DNA from: Paractinoplanes polyasparticus
GTDB lineage: Bacteria; Actinomycetota; Actinomycetes; Mycobacteriales; Micromonosporaceae
Length of the DNA stretch: 64,000 nucleotides
NCBI RefSeq assembly: GCF_019710575.1
Contig: NZ_JAHWFK010000013.1
Span: 186,001 to 250,000, forward strand
Reading direction: 5' to 3'
A model generated the notes under the pieces. The model did no database searches and was not told the DNA's origin. It saw only the letters and a list, made by a program, of their open reading frames with translations. This document shows, piece after piece, positions 48,805 through 58,150 of this stretch (the first letter of the stretch is position 1; each line of letters opens with the position of its first letter). The translations under genes were made by a program, and so were the position numbers.

Positions 48805-50451
48805 CTAGCGCACGTCCCAAACTGGTTCGGGGGTCTCGACGACCTCACCGTCGTTCTGAAAGAGCACAAAGCGGTCGAACGAGCGGGTGAACCAGCGGTC
48901 GTGAGTGACCGCGATCACAGTGCCCTCGAACAGACGCAGCCCCTCCTCCAAGGCCTCGGCCGAGGCCAGGTCGAGGTTGTCCGTCGGCTCGTCGAGCAGC
49001 AGCACGGTCGCGCCCGACAGCTCCAGCAGCAGCACCAGGAAACGCGCCTGCTGACCGCCCGAGAGCGTGCCGAACCGCTGGTCGCCCTGCTCGGCCAGCT
49101 CGTACCGGTTGAGCGCCTTCATCGCGCCCGCCCGATCCATTCCGGACCGGTGGTCGTCGCCGCGCCACAGGATCTCGACCAGCGTGCGTCCGAGTAGTTC
49201 GGGCCGGTCGTGGGTCTGCGAGAAGTGGCCCGGCCGGACCCGGGCACCGAGCCGCGCGACGCCGTTGTGCGCGACGTGGGCCAGCGGGGCGCCGTCGACC
49301 GGTTTGTTCTCGGCCTCGGGGTCGCTGCCGCCGGCCGCCAGCAGGCGCAGGAAGTGCGACTTGCCGGTGCCGTTGGCCCCCAGCACGGCCACCCGGTCGC
49401 CGTACCAGATCTCCAGGTCGAACGGGAACGTCAGGTCTTCCATCTCGAGCTGCTCGCAGATCACCGCGCGCTTCGCCGTACGGCCGCCGCGCAGGTTCAT
49501 GCGCAGCGACTGCTCCTTGGGTGGCGTCGGCGGCGGGCCGGCCTCTTCGAACTTGCGCAGGCGGGTCTGTGCGGCCTGGTAGCGCGAGGCCATGCCGTCG
49601 TTGAAGGTCGCCTTCTGTTTGAGCGACAGCACCAGATCCTTGAGCTTCTGGTGTTCCTCGTCCCAGCGGCGGCGGTTCTCCTCCATCCGGTCGTGACGGT
49701 GCACGCGGGCCTCGTGCCACGACGCGAAGCCGCCCGGATGGGTCCACGCGCTGCCGCCCTCGACCGCCACCACCCGGTCGGCCGTCTGAGCGAGCAGTTC
49801 CCGGTCGTGCGAGACATAGAGCACAGATTTGGACGACTCACGCAGCCGCGTCTCGAGCCAGCGCTTGCCCGGCACGTCGAGGAAGTTGTCGGGCTCGTCG
49901 AGCAGCAGCACCTCGTCGTCGCCGCGCAGCAGCAGGTCGAGCGCGAAACGCTTCTGCTGGCCGCCCGAGAGGGTCCGAACCGGACGGTGCCGCACCTCGT
50001 CCCACGGCTTGCCCAGGATGGCCACAGCCACGGTGTCGAAGAGCACCTCGATGTCGTAGCCCCCGGCCTCACCCCAATGGGCCAGGGCATTCGCGTACGC
50101 CAACTGGGTGCGCTCGGTCTCGTCGAGCGCAGCCGCGGCCCGGGCCAGCCGGTCGCCTGCCGCCCCGAGTTCGGGCTTCACCAGCGACAGGGCCAGATCC
50201 TCCAGCGTACGGTCGTCGCCGATCATGCCGATGAACTGGCGCATCACGCCGAGCCCACCGGACCGCGCGATCGTGCCCTCGGGCAGCGCGAGGTCACCCG
50301 CCACCATGCGCAGCAGCGTCGTCTTGCCCGCGCCGTTCGGCCCGACCAGCGCGACCTTGGCTCCCTCACCGACCCGGAACGCGACGTCGGCGAAGAGCCG
50401 GCGCCCGTCGGGCAGCACAAATCCGGCCCCAGCGACATCCACGTAACCCAT
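48805..50451 (-). CDS. ABC-F family ATPase
   Basis: About 548 residues from ATG 50451 (MGYVDV); an ATG four codons earlier is possible. Two ABC domains without membrane segments: Walker A GPNGAGKTT and GANGTGKSH, signatures LSGGQQKR and LSGGQQAR, Walker B VLLLDEPDNFLD and VLLLDEPTDNLD, joined by a Lys/Glu/Arg-rich linker (about residues 240-320). ABC-F proteins act on the ribosome as translation factors or antibiotic-protection proteins. The DNFLD second-site variant resembles the actinobacterial subgroup of unknown role. Confidence 0.9.
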   Translation of the reverse strand: MGYVDVAGAGFVLPDGRRLFADVAFRVGEGAKVALVGPNGAGKTTLLRMVAGDLALPEGTIARSGGLGVMRQFIGMIGDDRTLEDLALSLVKPELGAAGDRLARAAAALDETERTQLAYANALAHWGEAGGYDIEVLFDTVAVAILGKPWDEVRHRPVRTLSGGQQKRFALDLLLRGDDEVLLLDEPDNFLDVPGKRWLETRLRESSKSVLYVSHDRELLAQTADRVVAVEGGSAWTHPGGFASWHEARVHRHDRMEENRRRWDEEHQKLKDLVLSLKQKATFNDGMASRYQAAQTRLRKFEEAGPPPTPPKEQSLRMNLRGGRTAKRAVICEQLEMEDLTFPFDLEIWYGDRVAVLGANGTGKSHFLRLLAAGGSDPEAENKPVDGAPLAHVAHNGVARLGARVRPGHFSQTHDRPELLGRTLVEILWRGDDHRSGMDRAGAMKALNRYELAEQGDQRFGTLSGGQQARFLVLLLELSGATVLLLDEPTDNLDLASAEALEEGLRLFEGTVIAVTHDRWFTRSFDRFVLFQNDGEVVETPEPVWDVR

Positions 50452-50483
50452 GGCCGTCATCATCCCGGCCGCGGCCGGGAACG

Positions 50484-51098
50484 TCAGTCGGTTTTTCGTT
50501 CGACCCGGAGCACGCGGAAGCCCCGCTGGCTGGCGATACGTTCGACCGACCAGCCGCTGTCGACGAGCCAGGCGTGAAGCGAGTCACCACCGAGATTCCG
50601 GTTGATCACCAGCCAGGCCACCCCGTCCGGCGCGAGCCGGGGCAACCAGCGCTCCATCAGCGCCCGCAACTCGGCCTTGCCCACGTGGGTCGGCGGGTTG
50701 CTCCAGATCTGGTCGAACGTCACGTCGGCCGGCACGTCGTCGGGCGCGGCCACCCGCACCCGGTCGGCCAGGCCCAGCGCCCCGGCGTTCAGCGCGGTCA
50801 GCTCGCGGGCGCGCGAGTTCACGTCGACCGCGTGCACCACGGCCCGCGGCGCCTCGGACGCCAGCACGCAGGCGATCGGCCCGTAGCCGCAGCCGAGGTC
50901 GAGGAACGTGCCGGCGATCGCGGCAGTCGGCAGGTCACCCTTGCGCAGCAGCACGGCGGTGCCCGGGTCGAGCCGGCCCGCGCTGAACACCCCGGCCGCG
51001 ACGGTCAGCCGGTAGTCGCGGCCCGCGACGTTGAACACGATCTCACTGCGCACCTCGGGCGCGGCGGGCTCGGCGCTGAAGTAATGGTCGGCGGTCAC
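50484..51098 (-). CDS. RsmC/RlmG-like small methyltransferase
   Basis: 204 residues from a GTG at 51098. SAM motif I is FLDLGCGYGPIACVLA, motif II VVHAVDVNSRA, and the catalytic motif IWSNPPTHVGK is the N-P-P-x-H-x-G-K pattern of 16S/23S rRNA guanine-N2 methyltransferases (RsmC, RlmG). Shorter than E. coli RsmC (343), lacking the N-terminal pseudo-domain, as is usual in actinobacteria. 20 bp separate it from the ABC-F gene, and a ribosome-related role for both is possible. Confidence 0.87.
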   Translation of the reverse strand: MTADHYFSAEPAAPEVRSEIVFNVAGRDYRLTVAAGVFSAGRLDPGTAVLLRKGDLPTAAIAGTFLDLGCGYGPIACVLASEAPRAVVHAVDVNSRARELTALNAGALGLADRVRVAAPDDVPADVTFDQIWSNPPTHVGKAELRALMERWLPRLAPDGVAWLVINRNLGGDSLHAWLVDSGWSVERIASQRGFRVLRVERKTD

Positions 51099-51194
51099 CG
51101 CACCAGTCTGCCGCCGGATAACGCGCGGACGTTCGGCGGGGTGCCGCACAATCTGTGCGTTCATAGATCACGGTGCGCTCCTAGCGTGGTCGCC

Positions 51195-52112
51195 ATGCGG
51201 TACGGCACCCCTCCTCGTCCAGCCCACCGCGCGACCGCCGACGGCGGCCTGGTGCTCCTGGTCCGCGGCATCGGATCGGGTGGCCAGCACCGGCCGCCGC
51301 CGGCGCCACCCCATTCGGGCCTCCTGCGGGTGGCGCTGCCCCAGCTGCGCGGCCGGCGGGTGGTGGCACCGCCCCCACGCAAGCGGCGGGTGGCGTCGCC
51401 CCGGCCACGGGTTCGGCGCATCACCGCCCGGCGCCGGTCCGCCGTCGAACCGCAGCGGGCGGTGCTCTGGCTCACCCAGGGCATCGCCGGCGTGATCCTG
51501 CTCGGCCTCGCGTTGACCATCGGCTTCCTGGTGCTCGCCTCGGACCGGCATCAGCGGCAGTCGGTGATTCCGATGGCGCCGGCCACGCCGGCTCGCGGGG
51601 AGGTCTTCCCGGGTGACGAACTCCGACCGGCGGGCGCCACGGGGGCCTACCGGATCGAGATGCGCCACCTCGACGCCGACTGCCGCACGGCCACGTCCGG
51701 AAAGCTGGGCGCGGCGCTCGTGGGGCGCGGCTGCAGCGAGGTGGTACGGGCCGGGATCACCGCGCCGTACGGCGGCTACCAGGTCACCGCCGGGGTGTTC
51801 ACCCTGGCCGACGCGGCCGGCGCCGCCGCGGTCGACGACCTGGTGCGCGGGCTGGTCGAGAGCGGGGACGGCGGGTTCACCTCGATCCCGGCCGGCCCCG
51901 GCGACTCGTCGACCGCGCAGGTCGGCTGGCGCACCCGCGGCAACTTCCTGCTCTACTGCGTGATCACCCGGCCCGACGGGCAGGTCGTGCCGGCCGACGA
52001 TCCGTACGCGGCCCGGATCACCGCCGAGCTTGTCGACACCCACCTCAGCGGTTCGGTGCTGGGCCACCAGGCGGCTCCCCCACAGCCGCCCGGCGTGCTC
52101 GCCGCTTCCTGA
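51195..52112 (+). CDS. Single-pass membrane protein of unknown function
   Basis: 305 residues. The first 95 are Arg/Pro-rich and cytosolic (RRVVAPPPRKRRVASPRPR), one transmembrane helix follows (about 98-122, GIAGVILLGLALTIGFLVLA), then an extracellular domain of about 180 residues with two Cys (DADCRTATSG and GRGCSEVV). I recognise no family. The outer domain pattern of repeated short strands suggests a sporulation/SPOR-like or lipoprotein-like fold but that is weak. Faces truA head-on with 8 bp between stops. Confidence 0.65.
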   Translation: MRYGTPPRPAHRATADGGLVLLVRGIGSGGQHRPPPAPPHSGLLRVALPQLRGRRVVAPPPRKRRVASPRPRVRRITARRRSAVEPQRAVLWLTQGIAGVILLGLALTIGFLVLASDRHQRQSVIPMAPATPARGEVFPGDELRPAGATGAYRIEMRHLDADCRTATSGKLGAALVGRGCSEVVRAGITAPYGGYQVTAGVFTLADAAGAAAVDDLVRGLVESGDGGFTSIPAGPGDSSTAQVGWRTRGNFLLYCVITRPDGQVVPADDPYAARITAELVDTHLSGSVLGHQAAPPQPPGVLAAS

Positions 52113-52119
52113 AAGCTTC

Positions 52120-52932
52120 CTAAGCCCGGAGGCGTCGGGTGGCTTCGGCCCGTACGGCGTAGTCGCTCTCGTCCGGGTAGCCGACCGCGATCAGCGTGAG
52201 GCCGTGCGCCGGCGCCACCGTGACCGCGCTGGAGCGTTCCGACAGGGTGAGCAGCGTCGACGGCCATCCCGGGTCGCGCCGCCCGTCGCCCACGGCCAGC
52301 AATGCCCCGACCAGGCTGCGCACCATCGACTGGCAGAACGCGTCGGCCTGCACGGTGGCCACGACGACCCCGTCCGGATCACGCCGCCAGTCGAGGCTGG
52401 TGATCGCCCGGACGGTCGTCGCGTGCTCCTTGCGCTTGCAGTACGCCGCATAGTCGTGTTCCCCGGTCAGCCCGTACGAGGCGGCGCTGAGCCGATCCAC
52501 GTCGAGCGGCCGCACCCAGTGAATGGTGTCGTGCCGCCGCAACGGCTCCGGCCCCCACACGGTGTCCGCCACCCGGTACTCGTACCGCCGATACGTGGCC
52601 GAGAACCGAGCGTCAAACGTTTCCGGCACCGGCGCGATCGCCTTCACCCGGGCGTCCCCCGGCATCAGAGCCGCCAGCCGCCGCAACAACGACGATTCGA
52701 GCTGCTCCCAGGCATCGAGCGGCAGATCCACATGGCACACCTGACCCGAGGCATGAACACCCGCGTCCGTACGTCCGGCGACCGTCAGCCCGAGGGCAGT
52801 GTCCACACCGACCAGCCGCCCCAGCGCCTCGACGAGCACGCCGGCCACCGTCCGCCGGCCGGGTTGGACCGCCCACCCCGAGAAGTCCGCACCGTCGTAC
52901 GAGACGTCCAGTCGCAAGCGGATGGATTTCAT
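52120..52932 (-). CDS. truA: tRNA pseudouridine(38-40) synthase TruA
   Basis: 270 residues from ATG 52932, since homology begins at RLRLDVSYDGADFSGWAVQP; the longer frame upstream is rejected. The catalytic Asp lies in VAGRTDAGVHASGQV, followed by YRRYEYRV. Isomerises U38-U40 in the tRNA anticodon arm. Last gene of the alpha-operon run, separated from rplQ by a terminator. Confidence 0.95.
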   Translation of the reverse strand: MKSIRLRLDVSYDGADFSGWAVQPGRRTVAGVLVEALGRLVGVDTALGLTVAGRTDAGVHASGQVCHVDLPLDAWEQLESSLLRRLAALMPGDARVKAIAPVPETFDARFSATYRRYEYRVADTVWGPEPLRRHDTIHWVRPLDVDRLSAASYGLTGEHDYAAYCKRKEHATTVRAITSLDWRRDPDGVVVATVQADAFCQSMVRSLVGALLAVGDGRRDPGWPSTLLTLSERSSAVTVAPAHGLTLIAVGYPDESDYAVRAEATRRLRA

Positions 52933-53018
52933 GAGCCGCCGCACCCCTCCTCGGCCCGAACCACCAACGGCGCCGGGGACCACTCCGCCAAATTTGTGTG
53001 CACCAGAACTCGTACATG

Positions 53019-53050
53019 AAAAGAGCCCGACACCAACGGGTGCCGGGCTC
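53019..53050 (-). terminator. Terminator behind rplQ
   Basis: GAGCCCG-A-CACC (53023-53034) pairs with GGTG-C-CGGGCTC (53039-53050); read leftward the stem is followed by TTTT. A strong intrinsic terminator for the alpha operon. Confidence 0.9.
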
Positions 53051-53061
53051 AATTCGCGAAA

Positions 53062-53652
53062 CTACTTGGCGTCGGTGTCTTCGCCTTCGGCCTTGTCGCC
53101 AGGGCCCTCGGCGCCCTTGTCGCCGGAAGCGCTCACCGGCGGCTCGGCGTCCTGATCCGTGGTGGCCTCGGTGCCCACCGCGGTCGAGGTCGAAGCCGGA
53201 GCCTCGTCCTCGCGGGCCAGCGCCTCCACCTTGTCCTGCTGGGCGGTGGCCTTGCGGGCCGCCTTCTTGGCGGGCGCGGTGGTCGCCGCCACCTGCAGCT
53301 CCTCGACCAGCTCGATGACGGCCATGGGAGCGGCGTCACCCTTGCGCGGGCCGGTCTTGGTGATGCGGGTGTAGCCACCCGGCCGGTTGCCGTAACGCGG
53401 AGCGATCTGCTCGAACAGGGCGTACACGACGTCCTTGTCCTTCACCGTGGCCAGCACCCGGCGACGGTTGTGCAGGTCGCCACGCTTGGCCTTGGTGATG
53501 AGCTGCTCAGCCAGGGGGCGCAGCCGGCGCGCCTTGGCCTCGGTGGTCTTGATCTTCCCGTGCCGGAAAAGCTCGGTGGCCAGGTTGGCCAGGATGAGCT
53601 TCTCGTGCGCCGGGCTGCCGCCGAGGCGGGCTCCCTTGGTGGGCGTGGGCAT
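53062..53652 (-). CDS. rplQ: 50S ribosomal protein L17
   Basis: 196 residues. The first 120 are the L17 core ([43 protein letters not shown]). The remaining 75 are an Ala/Glu/Lys-rich acidic tail common to actinobacterial L17 and probably disordered. Sits 38 bp after rpoA, before the operon terminator. Confidence 0.97.
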   Translation of the reverse strand: MPTPTKGARLGGSPAHEKLILANLATELFRHGKIKTTEAKARRLRPLAEQLITKAKRGDLHNRRRVLATVKDKDVVYALFEQIAPRYGNRPGGYTRITKTGPRKGDAAPMAVIELVEELQVAATTAPAKKAARKATAQQDKVEALAREDEAPASTSTAVGTEATTDQDAEPPVSASGDKGAEGPGDKAEGEDTDAK

Positions 53653-53690
53653 TTCTTAATGCTCCTTGTTAAGGCGGGGCGGCCGGGCTC

Positions 53691-54713
53691 TTAGAGCTGC
53701 TCGGTCTCGCGGTAATCGTCGGTGTCGTAATCCACGTCGCCGAACGAGTCCACGACGTGCGCGGGGTCGAAGGACGGCGCGCTGTCCTTGAGGCCCAGGC
53801 CCATACCGGCGAGCTTCATCTTGACCTCGTCGATGCTCTTCTGACCGAAATTCCTTATATCCAGAAGGTCGGCCTCCGTCCGCCCGATGAGTTCACCCAC
53901 GGCGTTGATGCCCTCGCGCTTGAGGCAGTTGTACGACCGGACGGTGAGGTCCAGCTCCTCGATCGGCAGGGCCAGGTCGGCAGCGAGCTGCGCGTCCTGC
54001 GGCGACGGGCCGATGTCGATGCCCTCGGCGGTCTCGTCCAGCTCGCGGCACAGGCCGAACAGCTCGACCAGCGTGGAGCCGGCCGAGGCCAGCGCGGTGC
54101 GCGGCGAGATGGAAGCCTTGGACTCGACGTCGATGATCAGGCGGTCGAAGTCGGTGCGCTGCTCGACACGGGTCGCCTCGACGCGGTAGGTCACCTTCAT
54201 GACCGGCGAGTAGATCGAGTCGACCGGGATGCGGCCGATCTCGGCGCCGGCGCTCTTGTTCTGCGCCGCCGTGACGTAGCCACGGCCCCGCTCGACGGTG
54301 AGCTCCATGTCGAGCCGGCCCTTGCTGTTGAGCGTGGCCAGCTTGAGGTCGGGGTTGTGCACGGACACGCCGGCCGGGGGCTGGATGTCACCGGCGGTGA
54401 CGTCGCCCGGCCCCTGCTTGCGCAGGTACATGCTGACCGGCTCGTCGTGCTCGGAGCTGACGGTCAGCTCCTTGACGTTCATGACCAGCTCGACCACGTC
54501 CTCCTTGACACCGGGGATCGTGGTGAACTCGTGCAGGACGCCGTCGATCTTGATGCTGGTGACCGCCGCGCCCGGGATGGACGACAGCAGGGTCCGCCGC
54601 AGCGAGTTGCCGAGGGTGTAACCGAAGCCCGGCTCCAGAGGCTCAATGGTGAACCGGGAGCGGGTCTCGCTGATCGACTCCTCGGAGAGGGACGGCCGCT
54701 GGCTGATGAGCAC
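53691..54713 (-). CDS. rpoA: RNA polymerase alpha subunit
   Basis: 340 residues. The N-terminal domain has [20 protein letters not shown] (assembly) and the C-terminal domain [18 protein letters not shown] and [17 protein letters not shown], the helix-hairpin-helix that binds UP elements and activators. The acidic end [13 protein letters not shown] is typical of actinobacteria. Between rpsD and rplQ in the alpha operon. Confidence 0.98.
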   Translation of the reverse strand: MLISQRPSLSEESISETRSRFTIEPLEPGFGYTLGNSLRRTLLSSIPGAAVTSIKIDGVLHEFTTIPGVKEDVVELVMNVKELTVSSEHDEPVSMYLRKQGPGDVTAGDIQPPAGVSVHNPDLKLATLNSKGRLDMELTVERGRGYVTAAQNKSAGAEIGRIPVDSIYSPVMKVTYRVEATRVEQRTDFDRLIIDVESKASISPRTALASAGSTLVELFGLCRELDETAEGIDIGPSPQDAQLAADLALPIEELDLTVRSYNCLKREGINAVGELIGRTEADLLDIRNFGQKSIDEVKMKLAGMGLGLKDSAPSFDPAHVVDSFGDVDYDTDDYRETEQL

Positions 54714-54800
54714 GCTGTTCTTCTTTCTGTCGGGCCATCCGCTATTTGATGGCCTTCCGTTGATGCACCGGGGGCGCCCGACGGCGCCCCCGGCAGAGCG

Positions 54801-55427
54801 CTACTTGGAGTAGAGCTCGACGATCAGCTGCTCCTGGACCTGGGTGTCGATGACAGCCCGGGCCGGGAGCGAGTGAACGAGAACCTTCATCTCGCTCGGG
54901 ATGGGCTCGAGCCACGCCGGCACGGGACGCTGCCCGGCCTGAGCCTGAGAGACGACGAAGGGGGTCATCTCCTTCGACTTCTCGCGCGTGGTCACGATGT
55001 CGTGCTCCTTGACGCGGTACGACGGGATGTCGACCTTGACGCCGTTGACCAGGAAGTGGCCGTGCTTGACCAGCTGGCGGGCCATGTCCCGGGACTGCGC
55101 GAGGCCGGCCCGGTAGACGACGTTGTCGAGACGCGACTCGAGGATCTGCAGCAGCACCTCACCGGTCTTGCCGGGCTTGGTGACAGCCTCCTCGTAGTAA
55201 CCGCGGAACTGCTTCTCGAGCACTCCGTAGACGCGGCGAGCCTTCTGCTTCTCGCGCATCTGGAGCAGGTACTCGGTCTCCTTGGTCCGGCCACGGCCGT
55301 GCTGGCCGGGCGGGAAGGGACGCGACTCGAACGGGCACTTGGGCCCGTCGCACTTGCTGCCCTTGAGGAACAGCTTCATCTTCTCGCGGCGGCAGCGCTT
55401 GCAGTCCGCCCCTGTGTAACGAGCCAT
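54801..55427 (-). CDS. rpsD: 30S ribosomal protein S4 (zinc-binding form)
   Basis: 208 residues from ATG 55427. It has a Cys4 zinc cluster near residues 9-31 (CKRCRREKMK then SKCDGPKCPFE), the C+ paralogue type. The S4 RNA-binding domain follows (ESRLDNVVYRAGLAQSRDMA). Primary 16S-binding assembly protein. The longer in-frame reading upstream runs through rpsK and is rejected. Confidence 0.97.
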   Translation of the reverse strand: MARYTGADCKRCRREKMKLFLKGSKCDGPKCPFESRPFPPGQHGRGRTKETEYLLQMREKQKARRVYGVLEKQFRGYYEEAVTKPGKTGEVLLQILESRLDNVVYRAGLAQSRDMARQLVKHGHFLVNGVKVDIPSYRVKEHDIVTTREKSKEMTPFVVSQAQAGQRPVPAWLEPIPSEMKVLVHSLPARAVIDTQVQEQLIVELYSK

Positions 55428-55443
55428 GCTTCTTGTCTCTCCC

Positions 55444-55851
55444 TTAGACCCGGCGGCGCTTCGGCGGACGGCAACCGTTGTGCGGCTGCGGCGTGACGTC
55501 ACTGATCTGCCCGACCTCGAGGCCGGCGGCCTGCAGCGAGCGGATCGCGGTCTCACGGCCGGAGCCGGGACCCTTGACGAAGACGTCGACCTTGCGCATG
55601 CCGTGTTCCATCGCCCGGCGAGCGGCGGCCTCGGCGGCCAGCTGCGCGGCGAACGGGGTCGACTTGCGGGAGCCCTTGAAGCCCACCTGGCCGGACGAGG
55701 CCCAGGAGATGACCGCACCGGTCGGGTCGGTGATCGACACGATGGTGTTGTTGAAGGTGCTCTTGATGTGCGCCTGCCCGTGGGCGACGTTTTTGCGTTC
55801 CTTGCGCCGGACCTTCTTGACGGCGGCCCCAGCGCGTGCCTTCGGTGGCAT
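55444..55851 (-). CDS. rpsK: 30S ribosomal protein S11
   Basis: 135 residues: basic N-terminus [15 protein letters not shown], then [19 protein letters not shown] and the C-terminal [18 protein letters not shown], all conserved in S11. Part of the 30S platform. 17 bp after rpsM. Confidence 0.98.
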   Translation of the reverse strand: MPPKARAGAAVKKVRRKERKNVAHGQAHIKSTFNNTIVSITDPTGAVISWASSGQVGFKGSRKSTPFAAQLAAEAAARRAMEHGMRKVDVFVKGPGSGRETAIRSLQAAGLEVGQISDVTPQPHNGCRPPKRRRV

Positions 55852-55868
55852 AAGTCAGTGCGCTCCTA

Positions 55869-56249
55869 TTACTTCCGACCCGGCTTCTTCTTACCTGCAA
55901 CCGTGCGCTTCGGGCCCTTGCGCGTACGCGCGTTGGTCCGGGTGCGCTGACCCCGCACGGGGAGACCCCGGCGGTGGCGGATGCCGGCGTAAGAGCCGAT
56001 CTCGACCTTGCGGCGAATGTCCGCGGCGACCTCGCGGCGAAGGTCACCTTCAACCTTGAAATTGCCCTCGATGTAGTCGCGGAGCTGGACCAGCTCCTCG
56101 TCCGTGAGGTCCTTGGCGCGCTTGTTCAGGTCAATCCCGGTGGCGGTCAGTGCTTCGACAGCGCGGGTGCGACCGATTCCGTAGACGTAGGTGAGCGCGA
56201 TCTCCATCCGCTTTTCACGGGGAAGATCAACGCCGACGAGACGTGCCAT
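55869..56249 (-). CDS. rpsM: 30S ribosomal protein S13
   Basis: 126 residues: [29 protein letters not shown] and [20 protein letters not shown] are hallmark S13 segments, ending in a Lys/Arg tail. Binds at the 30S head and contacts tRNA. 150 bp with two hairpins separate it from rpmJ. Confidence 0.98.
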   Translation of the reverse strand: MARLVGVDLPREKRMEIALTYVYGIGRTRAVEALTATGIDLNKRAKDLTDEELVQLRDYIEGNFKVEGDLRREVAADIRRKVEIGSYAGIRHRRGLPVRGQRTRTNARTRKGPKRTVAGKKKPGRK

Positions 56250-56297
56250 AAGCGGGCGTACTCCTCAGAATCGTTCGGAGGTCTGTGCCCCTCCCAC

Positions 56298-56335
56298 CCC
56301 GTCTGCCCGGACGGGCCCCGGCCTCCGCGCCGGGG
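56298..56335 (-). terminator. Two adjacent hairpins between rpmJ and rpsM (possible attenuator)
   Basis: CCCGTC (56298-56303) pairs with GACGGG (56310-56315), and CCCCGGC (56316-56322) with GCCGGGG (56329-56335). No T-run. They may set the ratio of infA/rpmJ to the ribosomal and rpoA genes downstream. Confidence 0.45.
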
Positions 56336-56399
56336 GTGTGCCACTTGCGTGGCTGGGACGAGCTTGTTCGTGATGCCGGATCTGGCAGCGTTGCGGGAC

Positions 56400-56516
56400 T
56401 CAGCCCTGGCGCTGCTTGTGGCGCGCGTCGGTCTTGCAGATGACCATGACGCGGCCATGCCGCCGGATGACCCGGCAGTTGTTGCAGATCCGCTTGACGC
56501 TCGGCTTGACCTTCAC
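56400..56516 (-). CDS. rpmJ: 50S ribosomal protein L36 (zinc form)
   Basis: 38 residues from a GTG at 56516. Sequence [20 protein letters not shown], then [16 protein letters not shown]; Cys11, Cys14, Cys27 and His33 are the zinc ligands. One residue longer than the usual 37 (KTDARHK for the common NPRHK). Lies between infA and rpsM as in other actinobacteria. Confidence 0.95.
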   Translation of the reverse strand: MKVKPSVKRICNNCRVIRRHGRVMVICKTDARHKQRQG

Positions 56517-56570
56517 GGTTTGCCTTAACTCTCAGTCGGACGGGTTCACTGGATCCTTCCCGTCCCCCGG

Positions 56571-56792
56571 TTACTTGTAGCGGTAGACGATTCGCCCACG
56601 GGTGAGGTCGTACGGCGAAAGCTCGACGACGACTCTGTCCTCGGGAAGGATGCGGATGTAGTGCTGCCGCATCTTGCCTGAGATGTGTGCAAGTACCTTG
56701 TGACCATTGGCGAGCTCAACGCGGAACATTGCGTTCGGCAGGGGCTCGATCACGCGGCCCTCGATCTCGATGGCTCCGTCTTTCTTAGGCAT
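56571..56792 (-). CDS. infA: Translation initiation factor IF-1
   Basis: 73 residues from ATG 56792 (GCGGAGGAC upstream): [20 protein letters not shown] and [19 protein letters not shown] are the canonical OB-fold IF-1. The longer frame is rejected because homology starts at MPKK. First gene of the infA-rpmJ-rpsM-rpsK-rpsD-rpoA-rplQ unit. Confidence 0.98.
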   Translation of the reverse strand: MPKKDGAIEIEGRVIEPLPNAMFRVELANGHKVLAHISGKMRQHYIRILPEDRVVVELSPYDLTRGRIVYRYK

Positions 56793-56935
56793 GTCCTCCG
56801 CTACCTGACACTGGGGTTCGGGGTTAGCTGCACAACGCCTTACCCGGGTCGTCACCGACCCGGACCAGCCGCGGCTCCCACTCGCCCTCGAAGCGCTGAG
56901 GACATGCGGGAGTGGGCGCTGCGCGCCAGCTAGCC

Positions 56936-56963
56936 AGTGTACGCGCGCCTGCACGGCGACACC
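56936..56963 (-). promoter_or_regulatory. infA (alpha-operon) promoter candidate
   Basis: On the minus strand TTGGTG (56958-56963) and TACACT (56936-56941) are 16 bp apart. Expected leader about 135 nt to infA. It falls in a 234-bp spacer after the DUF1707 gene, where a promoter is needed. Confidence 0.6.
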
Positions 56964-57026
56964 AAACCGAGGTCGCCGTTACCCGTGGTCGGGTGTGTCG
57001 CTGCCCGGAAAACCGGACATATAGCG

Positions 57027-57650
57027 TTATTGCTCCCGTCGAGGCTTCGGCGGCAGGTCGCCGCGGGCCACTGCCTCGGCGATGAACGCCTTACGCTGCT
57101 CCTTGGTCGGCTTGTCGGGCAGCTCCCCCGCCGCGATGGCCCGGGAGTAGAGCGCTTTGCGGTCGCGCTTGTGCTCCCGCAGCCGGCGGCGGTGTTCCGC
57201 CTCGGCGGCGTGCTTGCGGGGCTCGCCCGAGGCCAGGCCGCCGATCGTGCGGAACACCAGCACGACGCCCCACGGCCCGATGATCCAGACCGGCCAGTAG
57301 AAGATGGCCTCGGTGCTTGCCAGCGCGGTGACACCCCAGATCAGGGTGAAGAACGTCGCGGCCTTGGCCCACGGGACCCAGACGTGCCCCAGCCAGGCTG
57401 ACCGCAGGCCCTCGGACGCCGGCACGGCCACCGCGGCCGGCTGGGTCGGTACGAGCGGAGCGGTGTTCGGCAGGTCGGTCAGCAGCCGGTCGAGCTCGGC
57501 GTACGTCTTGGCCGCGTACGCGCCCTGGATGCGCTCGTCGTACTCGGTGAGGTCGAGGCGACCCTCCTCGAGCGCGAGGCGCAACTGGTCGGCGACCTGC
57601 CGGCGGTCGTCGTCGGCGGCGCGCATCTGCTCCCGGCTCACATCAGCCAT
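57027..57650 (-). CDS. DUF1707 membrane protein with extended tail
   Basis: 207 residues. DUF1707 domain at residues 8-60 (REQMRAADDDRRQVADQLRL), two transmembrane helices (about 97-137, FFTLIWGVTALASTEAIFYW), then a basic tail with two repeats of K/R-A-F/L-x-x-x-A-x-A-x-G-D/E-L-P (YSRAIAAGELPDKP; IAEAVARGDLPPKP). Function unknown. Tandem paralogue of the next gene upstream. Confidence 0.82.
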   Translation of the reverse strand: MADVSREQMRAADDDRRQVADQLRLALEEGRLDLTEYDERIQGAYAAKTYAELDRLLTDLPNTAPLVPTQPAAVAVPASEGLRSAWLGHVWVPWAKAATFFTLIWGVTALASTEAIFYWPVWIIGPWGVVLVFRTIGGLASGEPRKHAAEAEHRRRLREHKRDRKALYSRAIAAGELPDKPTKEQRKAFIAEAVARGDLPPKPRREQ

Positions 57651-57678
57651 GGTGGCACTTCCGATCCAGTCCGCCCAG

Positions 57679-58113
57679 TCAGCGCTCGCGGCCGCCGCCG
57701 TGCCGCTGACCGAAGAAGCCGAGGATCAGCGGGATCAGCATCCAGACCGGCCAGAAGTACAGCAGTTCGCCCGACGCGATGCTCGTCACCAACCAGATCA
57801 GCGTGCAGACGAGCACCACGCCCGCGTAGGGGCCCACCCAGTGCTGGTTCTGCCGGCCCGGGCCGGCGCCCTTGGCGGCTACCGGCGAGGGCGCCGAGGT
57901 GGCCGGCTGCACCTGCGCGCGCTGCACGGGGATGGTGCCGGGCAGGTCGTCGAGCAGGCCGTCGAGGTCGCCGTAAGTCTTGGCCGCATAGGTGCGCTGC
58001 AGGCGCTCGTCGTACTCGTGCAGGTCGAGACGGCCCTCGTCGAGCGCGGTCTTCAGCTGTTCCGCGACTGCCTTGCGGTCGCCGTCACCGGCACGCATGT
58101 CATCCCGACCCAT
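57679..58113 (-). CDS. DUF1707 membrane protein, shorter paralogue
   Basis: 144 residues from ATG 58113, which aligns with the neighbour's start; ATGs at 58125 and 58140 are possible. DUF1707 at residues 4-55 (LKTALDEGRLDLHEYDERLQ), then two transmembrane helices (VLVCTLIWLVTSIASGELLY and the following FWPVWMLIPLILGFF), ending in a short His/Gly/Arg tail. The arrangement with its neighbour suggests a local duplication followed by gain or loss of the tail. Function unknown. Confidence 0.8.
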   Translation of the reverse strand: MGRDDMRAGDGDRKAVAEQLKTALDEGRLDLHEYDERLQRTYAAKTYGDLDGLLDDLPGTIPVQRAQVQPATSAPSPVAAKGAGPGRQNQHWVGPYAGVVLVCTLIWLVTSIASGELLYFWPVWMLIPLILGFFGQRHGGGRER

Positions 58114-58150
58114 GCGTCCCAGCATGCCCGAGAGAACCATCCCCCGGTAG

